A stretch of 64,000 bases of DNA from an uncultured Lachnospiraceae bacterium (GTDB lineage Bacteria > Bacillota > Clostridia > Lachnospirales > Lachnospiraceae), in contig CAJUGJ010000002.1 of assembly GCA_910586015.1 (NCBI GenBank), positions 1-64,000 of the forward strand. The letters are read 5' to 3'. The notes under the pieces are model-generated. The model saw only the letters and a list, made by a program, of their open reading frames with translations. It was not told where the DNA came from and did no database searches. Position numbers and translations under genes: made by a program. Positions 26,626-35,680 of the stretch are shown here, in pieces (within the stretch, counting starts at the first letter, position 1; each line of letters begins with the position of its first letter).

Positions 26626-27567
26626 TCATCTTGTTGTCATTGCAGATGTAATAATCATCATTGTTCCGCAAAGATGATATGTTCCATAGTTTGCTGGAAG
26701 GATTAAATGATCTCCCTTTTTTACTGGTACTTTATCAAGAGTTCCTTCTCCTTCTAATATACTCATAATCGTAAATGGTTCATCCTGAGAGATTGTAAGC
26801 TCCCCGTTTGTTTCAATCTTTTTTACACAGTAAAATGGACAGGAAACAAGCTGTGTTACGGTTGCTTTTGGAAACTGTGTTACGGTTGGAGCTACTGAGG
26901 TATCCTGTTGTGGACAGCGAATAACATCTATACTTTTTTCAATATGCAGTTCTCTAGGCTTTCCATTTTGTAGACGATCATAATCATATAGACGATATGT
27001 GACATCACTACTTTGTTGTGTTTCTAAAATCAAAGTACCTGCTTTAATTGCATGAACTGTTCCAGGTTCAATTTGAAAAAAGTCTCCTTTTTTAATGGAA
27101 CGTACATGAATTAACTTGTCCCATTCTTTATTTTCAATCATCTGTCTCAATTCTTCTTTGCTGTTTGCAGAGTGTCCAATTACTATCTTAGCATCTTTAT
27201 CACAATCTAAAATATACCAACATTCTGTCTTTCCAAGAGCTCCATTTTCATGTTCTTTTGCATAATTATCATCTGGATGAACCTGAATACTTAAATCTTC
27301 TCTGGCATCAATAATTTTTACTAAAAGGGGAAAAACATCTCCCTCTACATTACCAAACAACTCGCGGTGCTCTGCAAAAAGCCTGCTTAATGTCCAATTT
27401 TCAAAAGTTCCGTTTTTTATGATACAATCTCCCTTTGAATGTGCACTAATTGCCCAGCACTCTCCTGTTTTTTCACTTGGAATATCATATCCATACTCTG
27501 TTCTAAGACGATCTCCGCCCCAGATCATTTCCTTCATCACTGGCTCTAAAAATAAAATTTCCTTCAT
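26626..27567 (-). CDS. manA: Mannose-6-phosphate isomerase, class I
   Basis: 313 residues, the short Gram-positive form. It interconverts mannose-6-P and fructose-6-P. The zinc site is visible: QVHPDDNYA with the downstream KTECWYIL Glu and VHAIKAG His, and the cupin fold runs through to the C-terminus. An AGGAGG-type site precedes the ATG. It is followed 25 bases later by the DUF624 gene. Confidence 0.95.
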   Translation of the reverse strand: MKEILFLEPVMKEMIWGGDRLRTEYGYDIPSEKTGECWAISAHSKGDCIIKNGTFENWTLSRLFAEHRELFGNVEGDVFPLLVKIIDAREDLSIQVHPDDNYAKEHENGALGKTECWYILDCDKDAKIVIGHSANSKEELRQMIENKEWDKLIHVRSIKKGDFFQIEPGTVHAIKAGTLILETQQSSDVTYRLYDYDRLQNGKPRELHIEKSIDVIRCPQQDTSVAPTVTQFPKATVTQLVSCPFYCVKKIETNGELTISQDEPFTIMSILEGEGTLDKVPVKKGDHLILPANYGTYHLCGTMMIITSAMTTR

Positions 27568-27675
27568 ACCCTTGTCTGCCTCCTCTTTTTTTTATTATTC
27601 CTAGTATATCATACAAATAAAAAATTTAAAATACTTCAAACAAGATTTAAAGACATTTTTTGATTTCTTTAATCT

Positions 27676-29469
27676 TTATTGGAACTGTGAATAATAAAGT
27701 TTGGAATAAACTCCCTGTTTCTTTAATAATTCCCAATGTGTTCCCTGTTCTACTACATTTCCATTCTCTACTACTAAGATCAAATCTGCTTCTCTGATTG
27801 TAGATAATCGATGGGCAATAACAAAACAAGTCTTGCCTTTCATTAATGTACGCATTGCCTTTTGGATTTGAATTTCAGTACGAGTATCTACATTAGAAGT
27901 AGCTTCGTCAAGAATTAAAATTTTTGCATCTAATAACATTGCTCTTGCGATTGTTAGTAACTGTTTTTGTCCTTTTGAAATATTAACACCATCTTCTGTC
28001 AAAATAGTTTCATAGCCATCTGGCAATTTCGAAATATAGGAATGAATTTTTGCTGCTTTCGCAGCAGCTACTACTTCTTCTATCGTTGCATTTTCTTTTC
28101 CATAGGCAATATTGTCAAAAATAGTTCCTCCAAACACCCATGTATCTTGTAATACCATTGCATAAGATTTTCTCAAACTCTCTCTTGTAATTTCTCTGTT
28201 TTCCTTTTCATCTACACAAATTGTTCCAAAATCAGGATCATAAAAGCGCATTAATAGATTAATAATCGTTGTTTTACCTGCTCCTGTCGGCCCTACAATA
28301 GCTGTTAGACTTCCTGCTTTCGCAGTCAATGACAGATTTTTAATAATAGTATGTTCTTTATGATATCCAAACGTTACGTCCTTTAGTTCAACTTTTCCAA
28401 TCACTTCTGTTAATAGTTTTGCATCTTTGGTATCTTTTACTTCTGGTTCTTCTTTTAATACACGAAAGACACGCTCTGCCGCTGCAAGTGCTGATTGTAG
28501 TTCACTTACAATATTAGCCGCTTCATTAATTGGTCCTGAAAATTTTCTAGAATATAATACAAAAGAAGAAATACTTCCAAGTGATAATATTCCAAATAAA
28601 TACAAAACAGCTCCAAATACAGCAACTATAGTAAGAGAAATATTATTAATAAAATTGACTGTAGGGCCTACCATACTTCCATAGTAATCTGCATTATAAT
28701 ATGCTGTTACCGCTTCTTCATTAATAGTATCAAACTTAGAAAGCATTACTTCTTCTCTTGCATATGCTTTAATTGTTTTATGACCAGAAATCATCTCTTC
28801 TACAAAGCCGTTTAATTCTCCTAATTTTGCAGAACGCTTAGAAAATAAAGGTCTGGTCTTTCTTGCCATATACCTTGTATAAAAAATAGATATTGGTATC
28901 ATAAGAACCATAACTATCATAAGTGGTGGCGAAATCACCACCATCATAATAAAAGAACCAATTACTGTAATGATACTAGCACAGATTTGAATTAAATCTG
29001 TCGATAGAGAAGTATTAATTACATCAATATCATAGGAGATACGACTAATAATATCTCCTGACAAATGTTGATCAAAGTATCCAACAGGCAATTCCATCAG
29101 TTTAGAAAAGACATCATTTCGCATCTGTCTTACAATCTTTCTACTGATTTCTAGCATCAATAGAGAAAGTAAATAAGTTAATGCAGAGGAAACTATATAA
29201 AATAGAATCATCAGTCCTGCATAAAAAAAGATTTTTTGAAAGTTTGCCTCTCCTTTTTTTGATCCAATCGCATCAATAGCAGAACCAGATAACATTGGCC
29301 CTACCAGTGCCAATAAATTACTGGAAATTGTGAGAATAACTGCTAAACATAACAGACCGCGGTATCTGCATAAATAATTCCATAATCCTTTTATTGTTGA
29401 CTTAATATCCTTTGGCTTAGAAACAGGAGTTTGTCCCTTCTTCGCTTGATTTTCTGGATTGACTGCCAT
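27676..29469 (-). CDS. ABC exporter subunit B (canonical Walker B Glu, degenerate signature)
   Basis: 597 residues from the ATG at 29469, chosen because GGGGGAGG lies just upstream; the longer frame to 29529 lacks such a site. Six membrane helices lead to an ATPase domain with Walker A GPTGAGKTT and Walker B LILDEATSNVD. Its signature is ISKGQ instead of LSGGQ. It overlaps the preceding ABC gene by 53 bases. Together they form a BmrCD/TM287-288-type heterodimeric exporter; the substrate (drug, lipid or peptide) is unknown. Confidence 0.92.
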   Translation of the reverse strand: MAVNPENQAKKGQTPVSKPKDIKSTIKGLWNYLCRYRGLLCLAVILTISSNLLALVGPMLSGSAIDAIGSKKGEANFQKIFFYAGLMILFYIVSSALTYLLSLLMLEISRKIVRQMRNDVFSKLMELPVGYFDQHLSGDIISRISYDIDVINTSLSTDLIQICASIITVIGSFIMMVVISPPLMIVMVLMIPISIFYTRYMARKTRPLFSKRSAKLGELNGFVEEMISGHKTIKAYAREEVMLSKFDTINEEAVTAYYNADYYGSMVGPTVNFINNISLTIVAVFGAVLYLFGILSLGSISSFVLYSRKFSGPINEAANIVSELQSALAAAERVFRVLKEEPEVKDTKDAKLLTEVIGKVELKDVTFGYHKEHTIIKNLSLTAKAGSLTAIVGPTGAGKTTIINLLMRFYDPDFGTICVDEKENREITRESLRKSYAMVLQDTWVFGGTIFDNIAYGKENATIEEVVAAAKAAKIHSYISKLPDGYETILTEDGVNISKGQKQLLTIARAMLLDAKILILDEATSNVDTRTEIQIQKAMRTLMKGKTCFVIAHRLSTIREADLILVVENGNVVEQGTHWELLKKQGVYSKLYYSQFQ

Positions 29470-31228
29470 TTTCCTCCCCCTTCTGATCAATACCAATCTG
29501 AGAATCATAAATTTCTTTATAGACATCACATGTTTTTAGTAACTCTTCATGTGTGCCTAACCCAATCATTTTTCCATCTTCTAATACTAAAATTTGCTTC
29601 ATGTGCATTACAGAACTAATCCGTTGAGCAATCAAAAGAATTGTTGCTTCTGGATAGTGTTTCATGATTGCCTGTCTGACAGAAGCATCTGTTTTATAAT
29701 CTAGCGCAGATGAAGAATCGTCTAAAATTAAAATCTGTGGATTTCCTGCTAAAGCTCTCGCAATAAGTAGACGCTGTTTTTGTCCTCCACTGAAATCTGC
29801 TCCCCTAATTGCTGCACGATAGGCATACCCTCCCTCTTTTTCAAGAATAAAATTATCTGCACAGGCATCTTTTGCTGCCGAAATAATCTGCTTTTTTTCT
29901 AACTCTCTTCCAAAAGAAATATTCTCCTGAATAGAATCCATAAAAATGGTATCATTTTGAAATGCAACTCCAAATTTACTTCTTAATTGCTGTAATGGAA
30001 TACTTCTGATATCACATCCATCAATTAAAATCGTTCCTTGCGTTACATCATAAAATCGCATCAAAAGATTAATAATCGTTGATTTTCCACTTCCAGTTGC
30101 TCCAATAATTCCAAGTCCACTTCCCTTTTCTATTTGAAAACTAATTTCCTTTAAAGTGAGAAACTCTTTGGACATAGAATATCCAAAGGAAACATTTTTA
30201 AATTCTACAAAAGGCATTACTGTCTGTTTCTTTTCCTCCTCTTTTAATGAAATTACTTTTAGATCTTCAGGTGCAGACAATACTTGATCAATTCTCTGTG
30301 CCGAGGCACTCGCCTTCGAAAAAACGACAAAAATTCGATTAAGTGCCAACACTGCATTTAATATCATTGTAAAATAAGATAAAAAAGCAGTGATCGTTCC
30401 TGGTTCTGCTGCCCCACTATTAACTCGATATGCACCAACTACAATAACCAAAGTCAGTCCTACATTTAATAATAAATTCATACAAGGAGTAGAAACTGCC
30501 ATAACACTTCCTGCTCTAAAATCTGTTTTTACTACTTCTTCATTTTTTTGTGCAAATCTTCTCTTTTCATATTCTGTTTTAGATAGGGCTTTCACTACTC
30601 TAATTCCACTAATATTTTCTCTAAGTACCTGAATCATACTGTCTACAGATTTTTGTACTCTACCATAGAGAGGAATTCCCTTTTTGGATATGATAAACAC
30701 TACCGCTGTAAGAATAGGAATCACTGCAATTAAAACAAGGGTTAATACTGGCTCTAAAAAGAAGGTCAAAATAACACCTCCAAATAAAATCATAGGAGCA
30801 CGTACTCCAAGTCTTTGCATCATTCCAATCATTTGATGGATATTATAGGAATCTGAAGTTAATCTTGAAATTAAAGAAGGAATCGTAAACGTATCGGTCT
30901 GAGATCCTGAAAGCGTATTGATTTTTTTAAATAGATCGTGTCGAATTTGCTGTACGGTATCCTTTGCAACTTTTGCCGCCATTCGATTCGCCATAATATT
31001 AAAATTTCTAGCCATTACTGCTAAAATTAACATAACCACTCCCCATAGTATGATTTTAGAAATTTTTCCAAGAGGAATGATTTCATTTAAGATATAGGCA
31101 AGAATCCATGGTAATCCTAAATCAGCAAATGTACCAATAATTTTAATCGACAATCCTTGTACCATTTTCCATCGATAGGGCTTTAAATACATAAAAACTC
31201 GTTTCATTTTTTCCTCATTTCTGTACAA
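29417..31228 (-). CDS. ABC exporter subunit A (Asp in place of Walker B Glu)
   Basis: 603 residues: six helices, then Walker A GATGSGKST, signature FSGGQ and Walker B LILDDSSSALD, with Asp where the catalytic Glu should be. That is the degenerate site expected of one half of a heterodimeric exporter; the partner is the overlapping next gene. The leader carries the CAGAAATGAGG motif that serves as ribosome site. The C-terminus is Ser/Glu-rich and runs into the partner's start. Confidence 0.92.
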   Translation of the reverse strand: MYRNEEKMKRVFMYLKPYRWKMVQGLSIKIIGTFADLGLPWILAYILNEIIPLGKISKIILWGVVMLILAVMARNFNIMANRMAAKVAKDTVQQIRHDLFKKINTLSGSQTDTFTIPSLISRLTSDSYNIHQMIGMMQRLGVRAPMILFGGVILTFFLEPVLTLVLIAVIPILTAVVFIISKKGIPLYGRVQKSVDSMIQVLRENISGIRVVKALSKTEYEKRRFAQKNEEVVKTDFRAGSVMAVSTPCMNLLLNVGLTLVIVVGAYRVNSGAAEPGTITAFLSYFTMILNAVLALNRIFVVFSKASASAQRIDQVLSAPEDLKVISLKEEEKKQTVMPFVEFKNVSFGYSMSKEFLTLKEISFQIEKGSGLGIIGATGSGKSTIINLLMRFYDVTQGTILIDGCDIRSIPLQQLRSKFGVAFQNDTIFMDSIQENISFGRELEKKQIISAAKDACADNFILEKEGGYAYRAAIRGADFSGGQKQRLLIARALAGNPQILILDDSSSALDYKTDASVRQAIMKHYPEATILLIAQRISSVMHMKQILVLEDGKMIGLGTHEELLKTCDVYKEIYDSQIGIDQKGEENGSQSRKSSEEGTNSCF

Positions 31229-31267
31229 TCTTTTTTATATAGTAGCTTCAATTTTGTGACAAAATAA

Positions 31268-31310
31268 GGGCTGTTGCAAAATAAATTTTAAATCTATTTT
31301 ACAACAGCTC
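31268..31310 (-). terminator. Hairpin, CTGTTG family
   Basis: GGGCTGTTGCAAAATA pairs with TATTTTACAACAGCTCC after the serA stop, ahead of the ABC exporter genes. Confidence 0.65.
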
Positions 31311-31340
31311 CATTCTAATACTTGTTCTTTGCTGCCTTCC

Positions 31341-32504
31341 TTATTTTATGATACGAACCTTTAAAATTCCGGTAATTTTAGATAATTTTTCAACTATTTC
31401 TTTTGTAGCTGGGGTACAGATATCTAAGATCGTATAAGCATAATCTCCTCGGCTCTTATTGATCATATTTTCAATATTAATATTTTCAGCTGAGAAAATA
31501 GAAGTAAATTGTGCTAACATACTTGGAATATTTTTATGGTTAATCGCAATTCGAGAAACTGTCTGGCAGACTCCCGCATCTAGAGCAGGATAATTTACAG
31601 AATTTATAATGGTTCCATTTTCCAAATAATTCATCACTTGACGTACTGCCATCGCTGCACAGTTTTCTTCGGATTCCTCTGTAGAAGCACCCAAATGAGG
31701 AATTGCAATTACTCCTTCCATTTTAGCTGTTCTAACATTTGGAAAATCTGTCACATATCTGGATACCTTTTTCGAAGAAAGTGCCTCTTCTATTGCATCG
31801 TCATCTACAAGTAGATCTCTTGCAAAATTTAAAATGACTACGCCATCTTTCATCATACCAATAGTCTCTTGATTGATCATATGTTTTGTATCATCTAACA
31901 GCGGAACATGAATGGTAATATAGTCACATTCTCGAAAAATCTCTTCTTTTGTTTTAACATATTTTACAGCTCGTGTCAAATTCCAAGCATGTTCTACAGA
32001 GATATATGGATCACATCCATATACCTGCATACCAAGCATTTCTGCTGCATTCGCTACTTTTACTCCAATTGCTCCTAAACCAATAACACCTAATTTTTTT
32101 CCTAAAATTTCTCTGCCTGCAAACTTTGACTTTCCTTTTTCAACTAGCTTTGCAACCGTTTCCTCTTCTTTTATTGACTGTACCCATTCCACTCCTTTGA
32201 TAATATCTCTGGAAGCCAACAAAAGCCCCGCTATTACTAATTCCTTTACACCGTTTGCATTTGCCCCTGGTGTATTAAAAACTACAATTCCCTTTTCGGC
32301 ACACTTATCAAGTGGAATATTATTTACTCCTGCTCCTGCTCTTGCCACTGCTTTTAATTGATCCGAAAAGTCTAATTCGTGCATTGCTCCACTACGTACT
32401 AATACTGCATCCGCCTGTGCAAGTTCTTCTATCTTTTCATAATCTTTTGTAAACAGATCTGTTCCAGCGGCTGAAATAGGATTTAAACAAAAATATTTCA
32501 TCAA
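31341..32504 (-). CDS. serA: D-3-phosphoglycerate dehydrogenase
   Basis: 387 residues. First step of serine synthesis: oxidation of 3-phosphoglycerate with NAD. The Rossmann domain has GLGAIGVKVANAAEMLG, and substrate and catalytic regions include ARAGAGVNNIP and IAIPHLGASTEESE. A C-terminal ACT domain (about 318-387) may allow serine feedback. The start overlaps the serC stop by four bases, so the two are coupled. Confidence 0.96.
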   Translation of the reverse strand: MMKYFCLNPISAAGTDLFTKDYEKIEELAQADAVLVRSGAMHELDFSDQLKAVARAGAGVNNIPLDKCAEKGIVVFNTPGANANGVKELVIAGLLLASRDIIKGVEWVQSIKEEETVAKLVEKGKSKFAGREILGKKLGVIGLGAIGVKVANAAEMLGMQVYGCDPYISVEHAWNLTRAVKYVKTKEEIFRECDYITIHVPLLDDTKHMINQETIGMMKDGVVILNFARDLLVDDDAIEEALSSKKVSRYVTDFPNVRTAKMEGVIAIPHLGASTEESEENCAAMAVRQVMNYLENGTIINSVNYPALDAGVCQTVSRIAINHKNIPSMLAQFTSIFSAENINIENMINKSRGDYAYTILDICTPATKEIVEKLSKITGILKVRIIK

Positions 32505-33583
32505 ATATTCTCCTTTTCAAATTTCTCCATAAACTCTACTAATTTTTCTACTCCTTCCATCGGCATCGCATTATAAATGCTGGCACGCATTCCTCCTACA
32601 GTCCGATGTCCCTTTAGATTCTCAAATCCACATGTCTTTGCTTCTTTGACAAACTTAGCATCTAATTCTTCATTTCCAGTAACAAATGGAACATTCATCA
32701 AAGAACGATCTTGTTTTACCACTGTTCCCTGAAATAACTTACTCTGATCGAGAAAATCATAGAGAATTTTTGCTTTCTTTTCATTATATTCTTTCATGGC
32801 AGAAAGTCCGCCTCGTTTTTTTAACCATTGAAATACTTTACCACAGATATAAATTCCATAAGCAGGTGGCGTATTATATAAAGAATTATGATCTGCATGA
32901 GTTTTATATTTTAGCATAGTTGGTGTTCCAGCAAGTGTATCCTCTGTAATTAAATCTTCTCTGATAATTACAATAACCATTCCCGCCGGTCCAATATTCT
33001 TTTGAACTCCACCATAAATTAAACCATATTTTGTAACATCTGTTGGTTCGGATAAAAAGCATGATGAAACATCTGCAACTAAATTTTTTCCTTTTGTATT
33101 TGGCAATGTATGAAATTTTGTTCCATAAATCGTATTGTTTTCACAAATATATACATAATCTGCATCTTCTGGAATATCTAAATTAGAGCAGTCTGGAATA
33201 TAGGAAAACGTCTTATCGGCAGAAGAAGCTACCTCCACTGCTTCTCCATAGATCTTTGCTTCTGAAAATGCCTTTTTTGCCCATTGTCCTGTAATTATGT
33301 AGGCAGCCTTTCGATTTTTCATTAAATTCATTGGAATCATTGCAAACTGTTGGGAAGCTCCACCTTGTAAAAAAAGTACTCGATAATTATTTGGAATATT
33401 CATCAAATCTCTTAAATCCTGTTCCGCAGTCTGTATAATTGTTTCAAATGCCTTGGAACGATGGCTCATCTCCATTACAGACATTCCACATCCTCTATAA
33501 TCTAACATTTCCTCTGCTGCTTCTTTTAATACTTCCTCCGGTAATACGGCAGGTCCGGCTGAAAAATTATAAACTCTTGACAT
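32501..33583 (-). CDS. serC: Phosphoserine aminotransferase
   Basis: 360 residues from the ATG at 33583, with AAAGGAG eight bases upstream; the longer frame to 33613 has no site. This PLP enzyme converts 3-phosphohydroxypyruvate to phosphoserine. It begins VYNFSAGPAVLPEEVL, typical of SerC, and has a class V PLP region with VADVSSCFLS and the Lys segment YGGVQKNIGPAG. It heads the serC-serA operon behind a strong promoter. No serB lies adjacent. Confidence 0.96.
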   Translation of the reverse strand: MSRVYNFSAGPAVLPEEVLKEAAEEMLDYRGCGMSVMEMSHRSKAFETIIQTAEQDLRDLMNIPNNYRVLFLQGGASQQFAMIPMNLMKNRKAAYIITGQWAKKAFSEAKIYGEAVEVASSADKTFSYIPDCSNLDIPEDADYVYICENNTIYGTKFHTLPNTKGKNLVADVSSCFLSEPTDVTKYGLIYGGVQKNIGPAGMVIVIIREDLITEDTLAGTPTMLKYKTHADHNSLYNTPPAYGIYICGKVFQWLKKRGGLSAMKEYNEKKAKILYDFLDQSKLFQGTVVKQDRSLMNVPFVTGNEELDAKFVKEAKTCGFENLKGHRTVGGMRASIYNAMPMEGVEKLVEFMEKFEKENI

Positions 33584-33659
33584 TTTGATTTCTCCTTTTT
33601 TAGAACTTTTCACAATAGGATATCTATTTTTTTCTGCTATAATGCTTTAATTCTTTACT

Positions 33660-33688
33660 ATTATAAAACCTTATAGAATTTTAGTCAA
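33660..33688 (-). promoter_or_regulatory. Promoter of serC-serA
   Basis: TTGACT (33683-33688), 17-base spacer, consensus TATAAT (33660-33665) on the minus strand, about 80 bases before serC. Confidence 0.75.
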
Positions 33689-33737
33689 TAACTTTTAATA
33701 ATTTATTCTTATGAAGAAAAAACATTCAAAAAACATA

Positions 33738-33827
33738 AGAAGCTGTTGCAAAGAAAGTCTAGACAGAGGGAGAACATATTAATATATATGTTCTCCCTCT
33801 GTCTAGACTTTCTTTGCAACAGCTTCT
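33738..33827. repeat. Perfect inverted repeat with 42-bp arms
   Basis: Arms 33738-33779 and 33786-33827 are perfect complements around a six-base loop. The ends carry the AGCTGTTGCAAA motif shared with other hairpins here. It starts 5 bases after the purA stop and is followed on the minus strand by two T6 runs, so it may terminate purA. It is much longer than a normal terminator. Confidence 0.85.
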
Positions 33828-33832
33828 AAAAT

Positions 33833-35113
33833 CTATCTTTGTCTATGGATAATTTCATGTCTTTTTGGTCCATTTGAAATCATTGTGATTGGTACTTCCA
33901 GTTGTTTTTCAATAAATTCAATATAGTTTCTACATTTTTCTGGAAGCTTGTCATATTCAGAAATTCCACGAATTTCACACTTCCAGCCCGGAAGTATTTC
34001 ATAAATTGGCTTTGCTTTCGAAAGTAAAGAAGTTGTTGGAAACTCTTTTATCACCTTTCCATCAATTTCATAGCCAACACAAACTGGAAGTTCATCTAAA
34101 TATCCTAAAACATCTAAAACAGTCAATGCCACTTGTGTTGCTCCCTGCATTCTGCAACCATATCGACTTGCAACTGCATCAAACCATCCCATTCTTCTTG
34201 GGCGTCCTGTAGTTACACCAAATTCGCCTTCATCTCCACCACGTCTTCTTAATTCATCTGCTTCTTCTCCGAAAATTTCACTGACAAATTCGCCTGCTCC
34301 CACTGCACTAGAATATGCTTTTACTACAGCGATAATATCCTTTACTTCATAAGGTGGTATTCCAGCCCCTATCGCTCCATAAGCAGCTAAAGTAGAAGAT
34401 GAAGTTACCATTGGGTAAATTCCAAAGTCCGGATCTTTTAATGTACCAAGTTGTCCTTCTAAAAGTACATTTTTTCCTTCTTTTAAAGCATTTTGCAATA
34501 TCAATGAAGTATCTGCCACATAAGGTTCAACCATATCTCTATAGGAAAGTAATGTTTCATAGAGTTCTTTTGAATTGAGAAGCGGTTTATGATACATATG
34601 CTCTAATAAAATATTTTTCATTTCACAAATATGTTCTACTTTGTCTAACAAAGCTTCTTTATCAAATAATTCTGAAACCTGAAATCCAATTTTTGCATAT
34701 TTATCTGAATAAAAAGGAGCAATTCCTGATTTTGTAGAACCAAATGATCTTCCACCTAACCGTTCTTCTTCATATTGATCAAACAGGATATGATATGGCA
34801 TTACAATCTGTGCACGATCCGAAACTAAGATCTTTCGATCTAAAACATTCCTATCGGTTAGGGACTGAAGTTCCTTGATTAAATATGGAATATTTAAAGC
34901 CACTCCATTTCCTATGATACTTGTGGTATGATTATAAAATACACCAGATGGAAGTAAATGAAGTGCAAATTTTCCATACTGATTAATAATGGTATGACCT
35001 GCATTACTTCCTCCTTGAAATCGAACGACAAAGTCCGCCTGTTCTGCTAACATATCTGTGATTTTGCCTTTGCCTTCGTCTCCCCAGTTTGCGCCAACAA
35101 TTGCTTTTACCAT
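33833..35113 (-). CDS. purA: Adenylosuccinate synthetase
   Basis: 426 residues, typical. It joins IMP and aspartate using GTP to make adenylosuccinate. The N-terminal GANWGDEGKGKITD loop with catalytic Asp/His partner, GSNAGHT and the late TTGRPRRMGWFDAV segment are all present. AGGAGG precedes the ATG. It is monocistronic, away from purB and purC, which also lie in this window as separate units. Confidence 0.97.
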   Translation of the reverse strand: MVKAIVGANWGDEGKGKITDMLAEQADFVVRFQGGSNAGHTIINQYGKFALHLLPSGVFYNHTTSIIGNGVALNIPYLIKELQSLTDRNVLDRKILVSDRAQIVMPYHILFDQYEEERLGGRSFGSTKSGIAPFYSDKYAKIGFQVSELFDKEALLDKVEHICEMKNILLEHMYHKPLLNSKELYETLLSYRDMVEPYVADTSLILQNALKEGKNVLLEGQLGTLKDPDFGIYPMVTSSSTLAAYGAIGAGIPPYEVKDIIAVVKAYSSAVGAGEFVSEIFGEEADELRRRGGDEGEFGVTTGRPRRMGWFDAVASRYGCRMQGATQVALTVLDVLGYLDELPVCVGYEIDGKVIKEFPTTSLLSKAKPIYEILPGWKCEIRGISEYDKLPEKCRNYIEFIEKQLEVPITMISNGPKRHEIIHRQR

Positions 35114-35145
35114 AGTTAATCCTCCTGTATCTTAATCGTAAAACA

Positions 35146-35174
35146 AGGGCATGTAACAGTTTCTTACATGCCCT
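35146..35174 (-). terminator. Hairpin in the purA leader, after dut
   Basis: AGGGCATGTA/TACATGCCCT, a 10-bp perfect stem (35146-35155 with 35165-35174), with weak tail TTGTTTTA. It could end the aminopeptidase-dut message, but it also lies inside the predicted purA transcript. Confidence 0.6.
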
Positions 35175-35179
35175 ATTAC

Positions 35180-35214
35180 TTTTGTATTATAATACAAAAT
35201 GACGAAAAAGTAAA
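35180..35214 (-). promoter_or_regulatory. purA promoter overlapped by a 20-bp perfect palindrome
   Basis: TTTACT (35209-35214), 17-base spacer, TATAAT (35186-35191). The palindrome TTTTGTATTATAATACAAAA (35180-35199) covers the -10 box, an operator-like layout. Confidence 0.55.
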
Positions 35215-35232
35215 GCTCTGGTTAAAAAAATT

Positions 35233-35679
35233 TCAGTTTTTCCCTGTACTTCCAAATCCATTCTGTCCACGATCTGTTTCTTCTAATTGATTTGTTTCTT
35301 CAAAATCAACAGGTAGATATGGCAGTACTACAAGTTGGGCAATTCTTTCCCCATTTGTAATGATCTGGATCATATCACTATCATTATATAGTGGTACGAT
35401 ACATTCCCCTCGATAATCACTGTCAATTACTCCTACACAGTTTGCGGGGCGAAGTCCTTGTTTTGTTGCCAGTCCACTTCTTGCAAAGACACCACCAAAA
35501 CAGTTTTTTGGAAGTTGTATTGCAAGTCCCGTTCCTATCTTTACTGTTTGATGTGGATAAATTTCTATTTTATCTGTTGTAAGACAGGCATATAAATCAT
35601 GACCTGCTGCCTGATCACTTGCACGAGTTGGCATTTTTGCTCCAGAAAGTAGACGTTTTACTTTAATCGTCTGCTCCAT
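35233..35679 (-). CDS. dut: dUTP diphosphatase
   Basis: 148 residues, the trimeric type. It hydrolyses dUTP to dUMP. Motifs in order: AAGHDLYA, the ARSGLA phosphate segment, GVIDSDYRGE (catalytic Asp), ERIAQLVVLP and the C-terminal QNGFGSTG arm. It starts one base after the stop of the M18 aminopeptidase gene and is probably translationally coupled to it. Confidence 0.96.
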   Translation of the reverse strand: MEQTIKVKRLLSGAKMPTRASDQAAGHDLYACLTTDKIEIYPHQTVKIGTGLAIQLPKNCFGGVFARSGLATKQGLRPANCVGVIDSDYRGECIVPLYNDSDMIQIITNGERIAQLVVLPYLPVDFEETNQLEETDRGQNGFGSTGKN

Positions 35680-35680
35680 T

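Noticed and set aside
27676..31228. Second RiPP exporter linked to the peptide cluster
   Set aside because: Distant from the cluster, heterodimeric drug-exporter motifs and no precursor-like ORF beside it.
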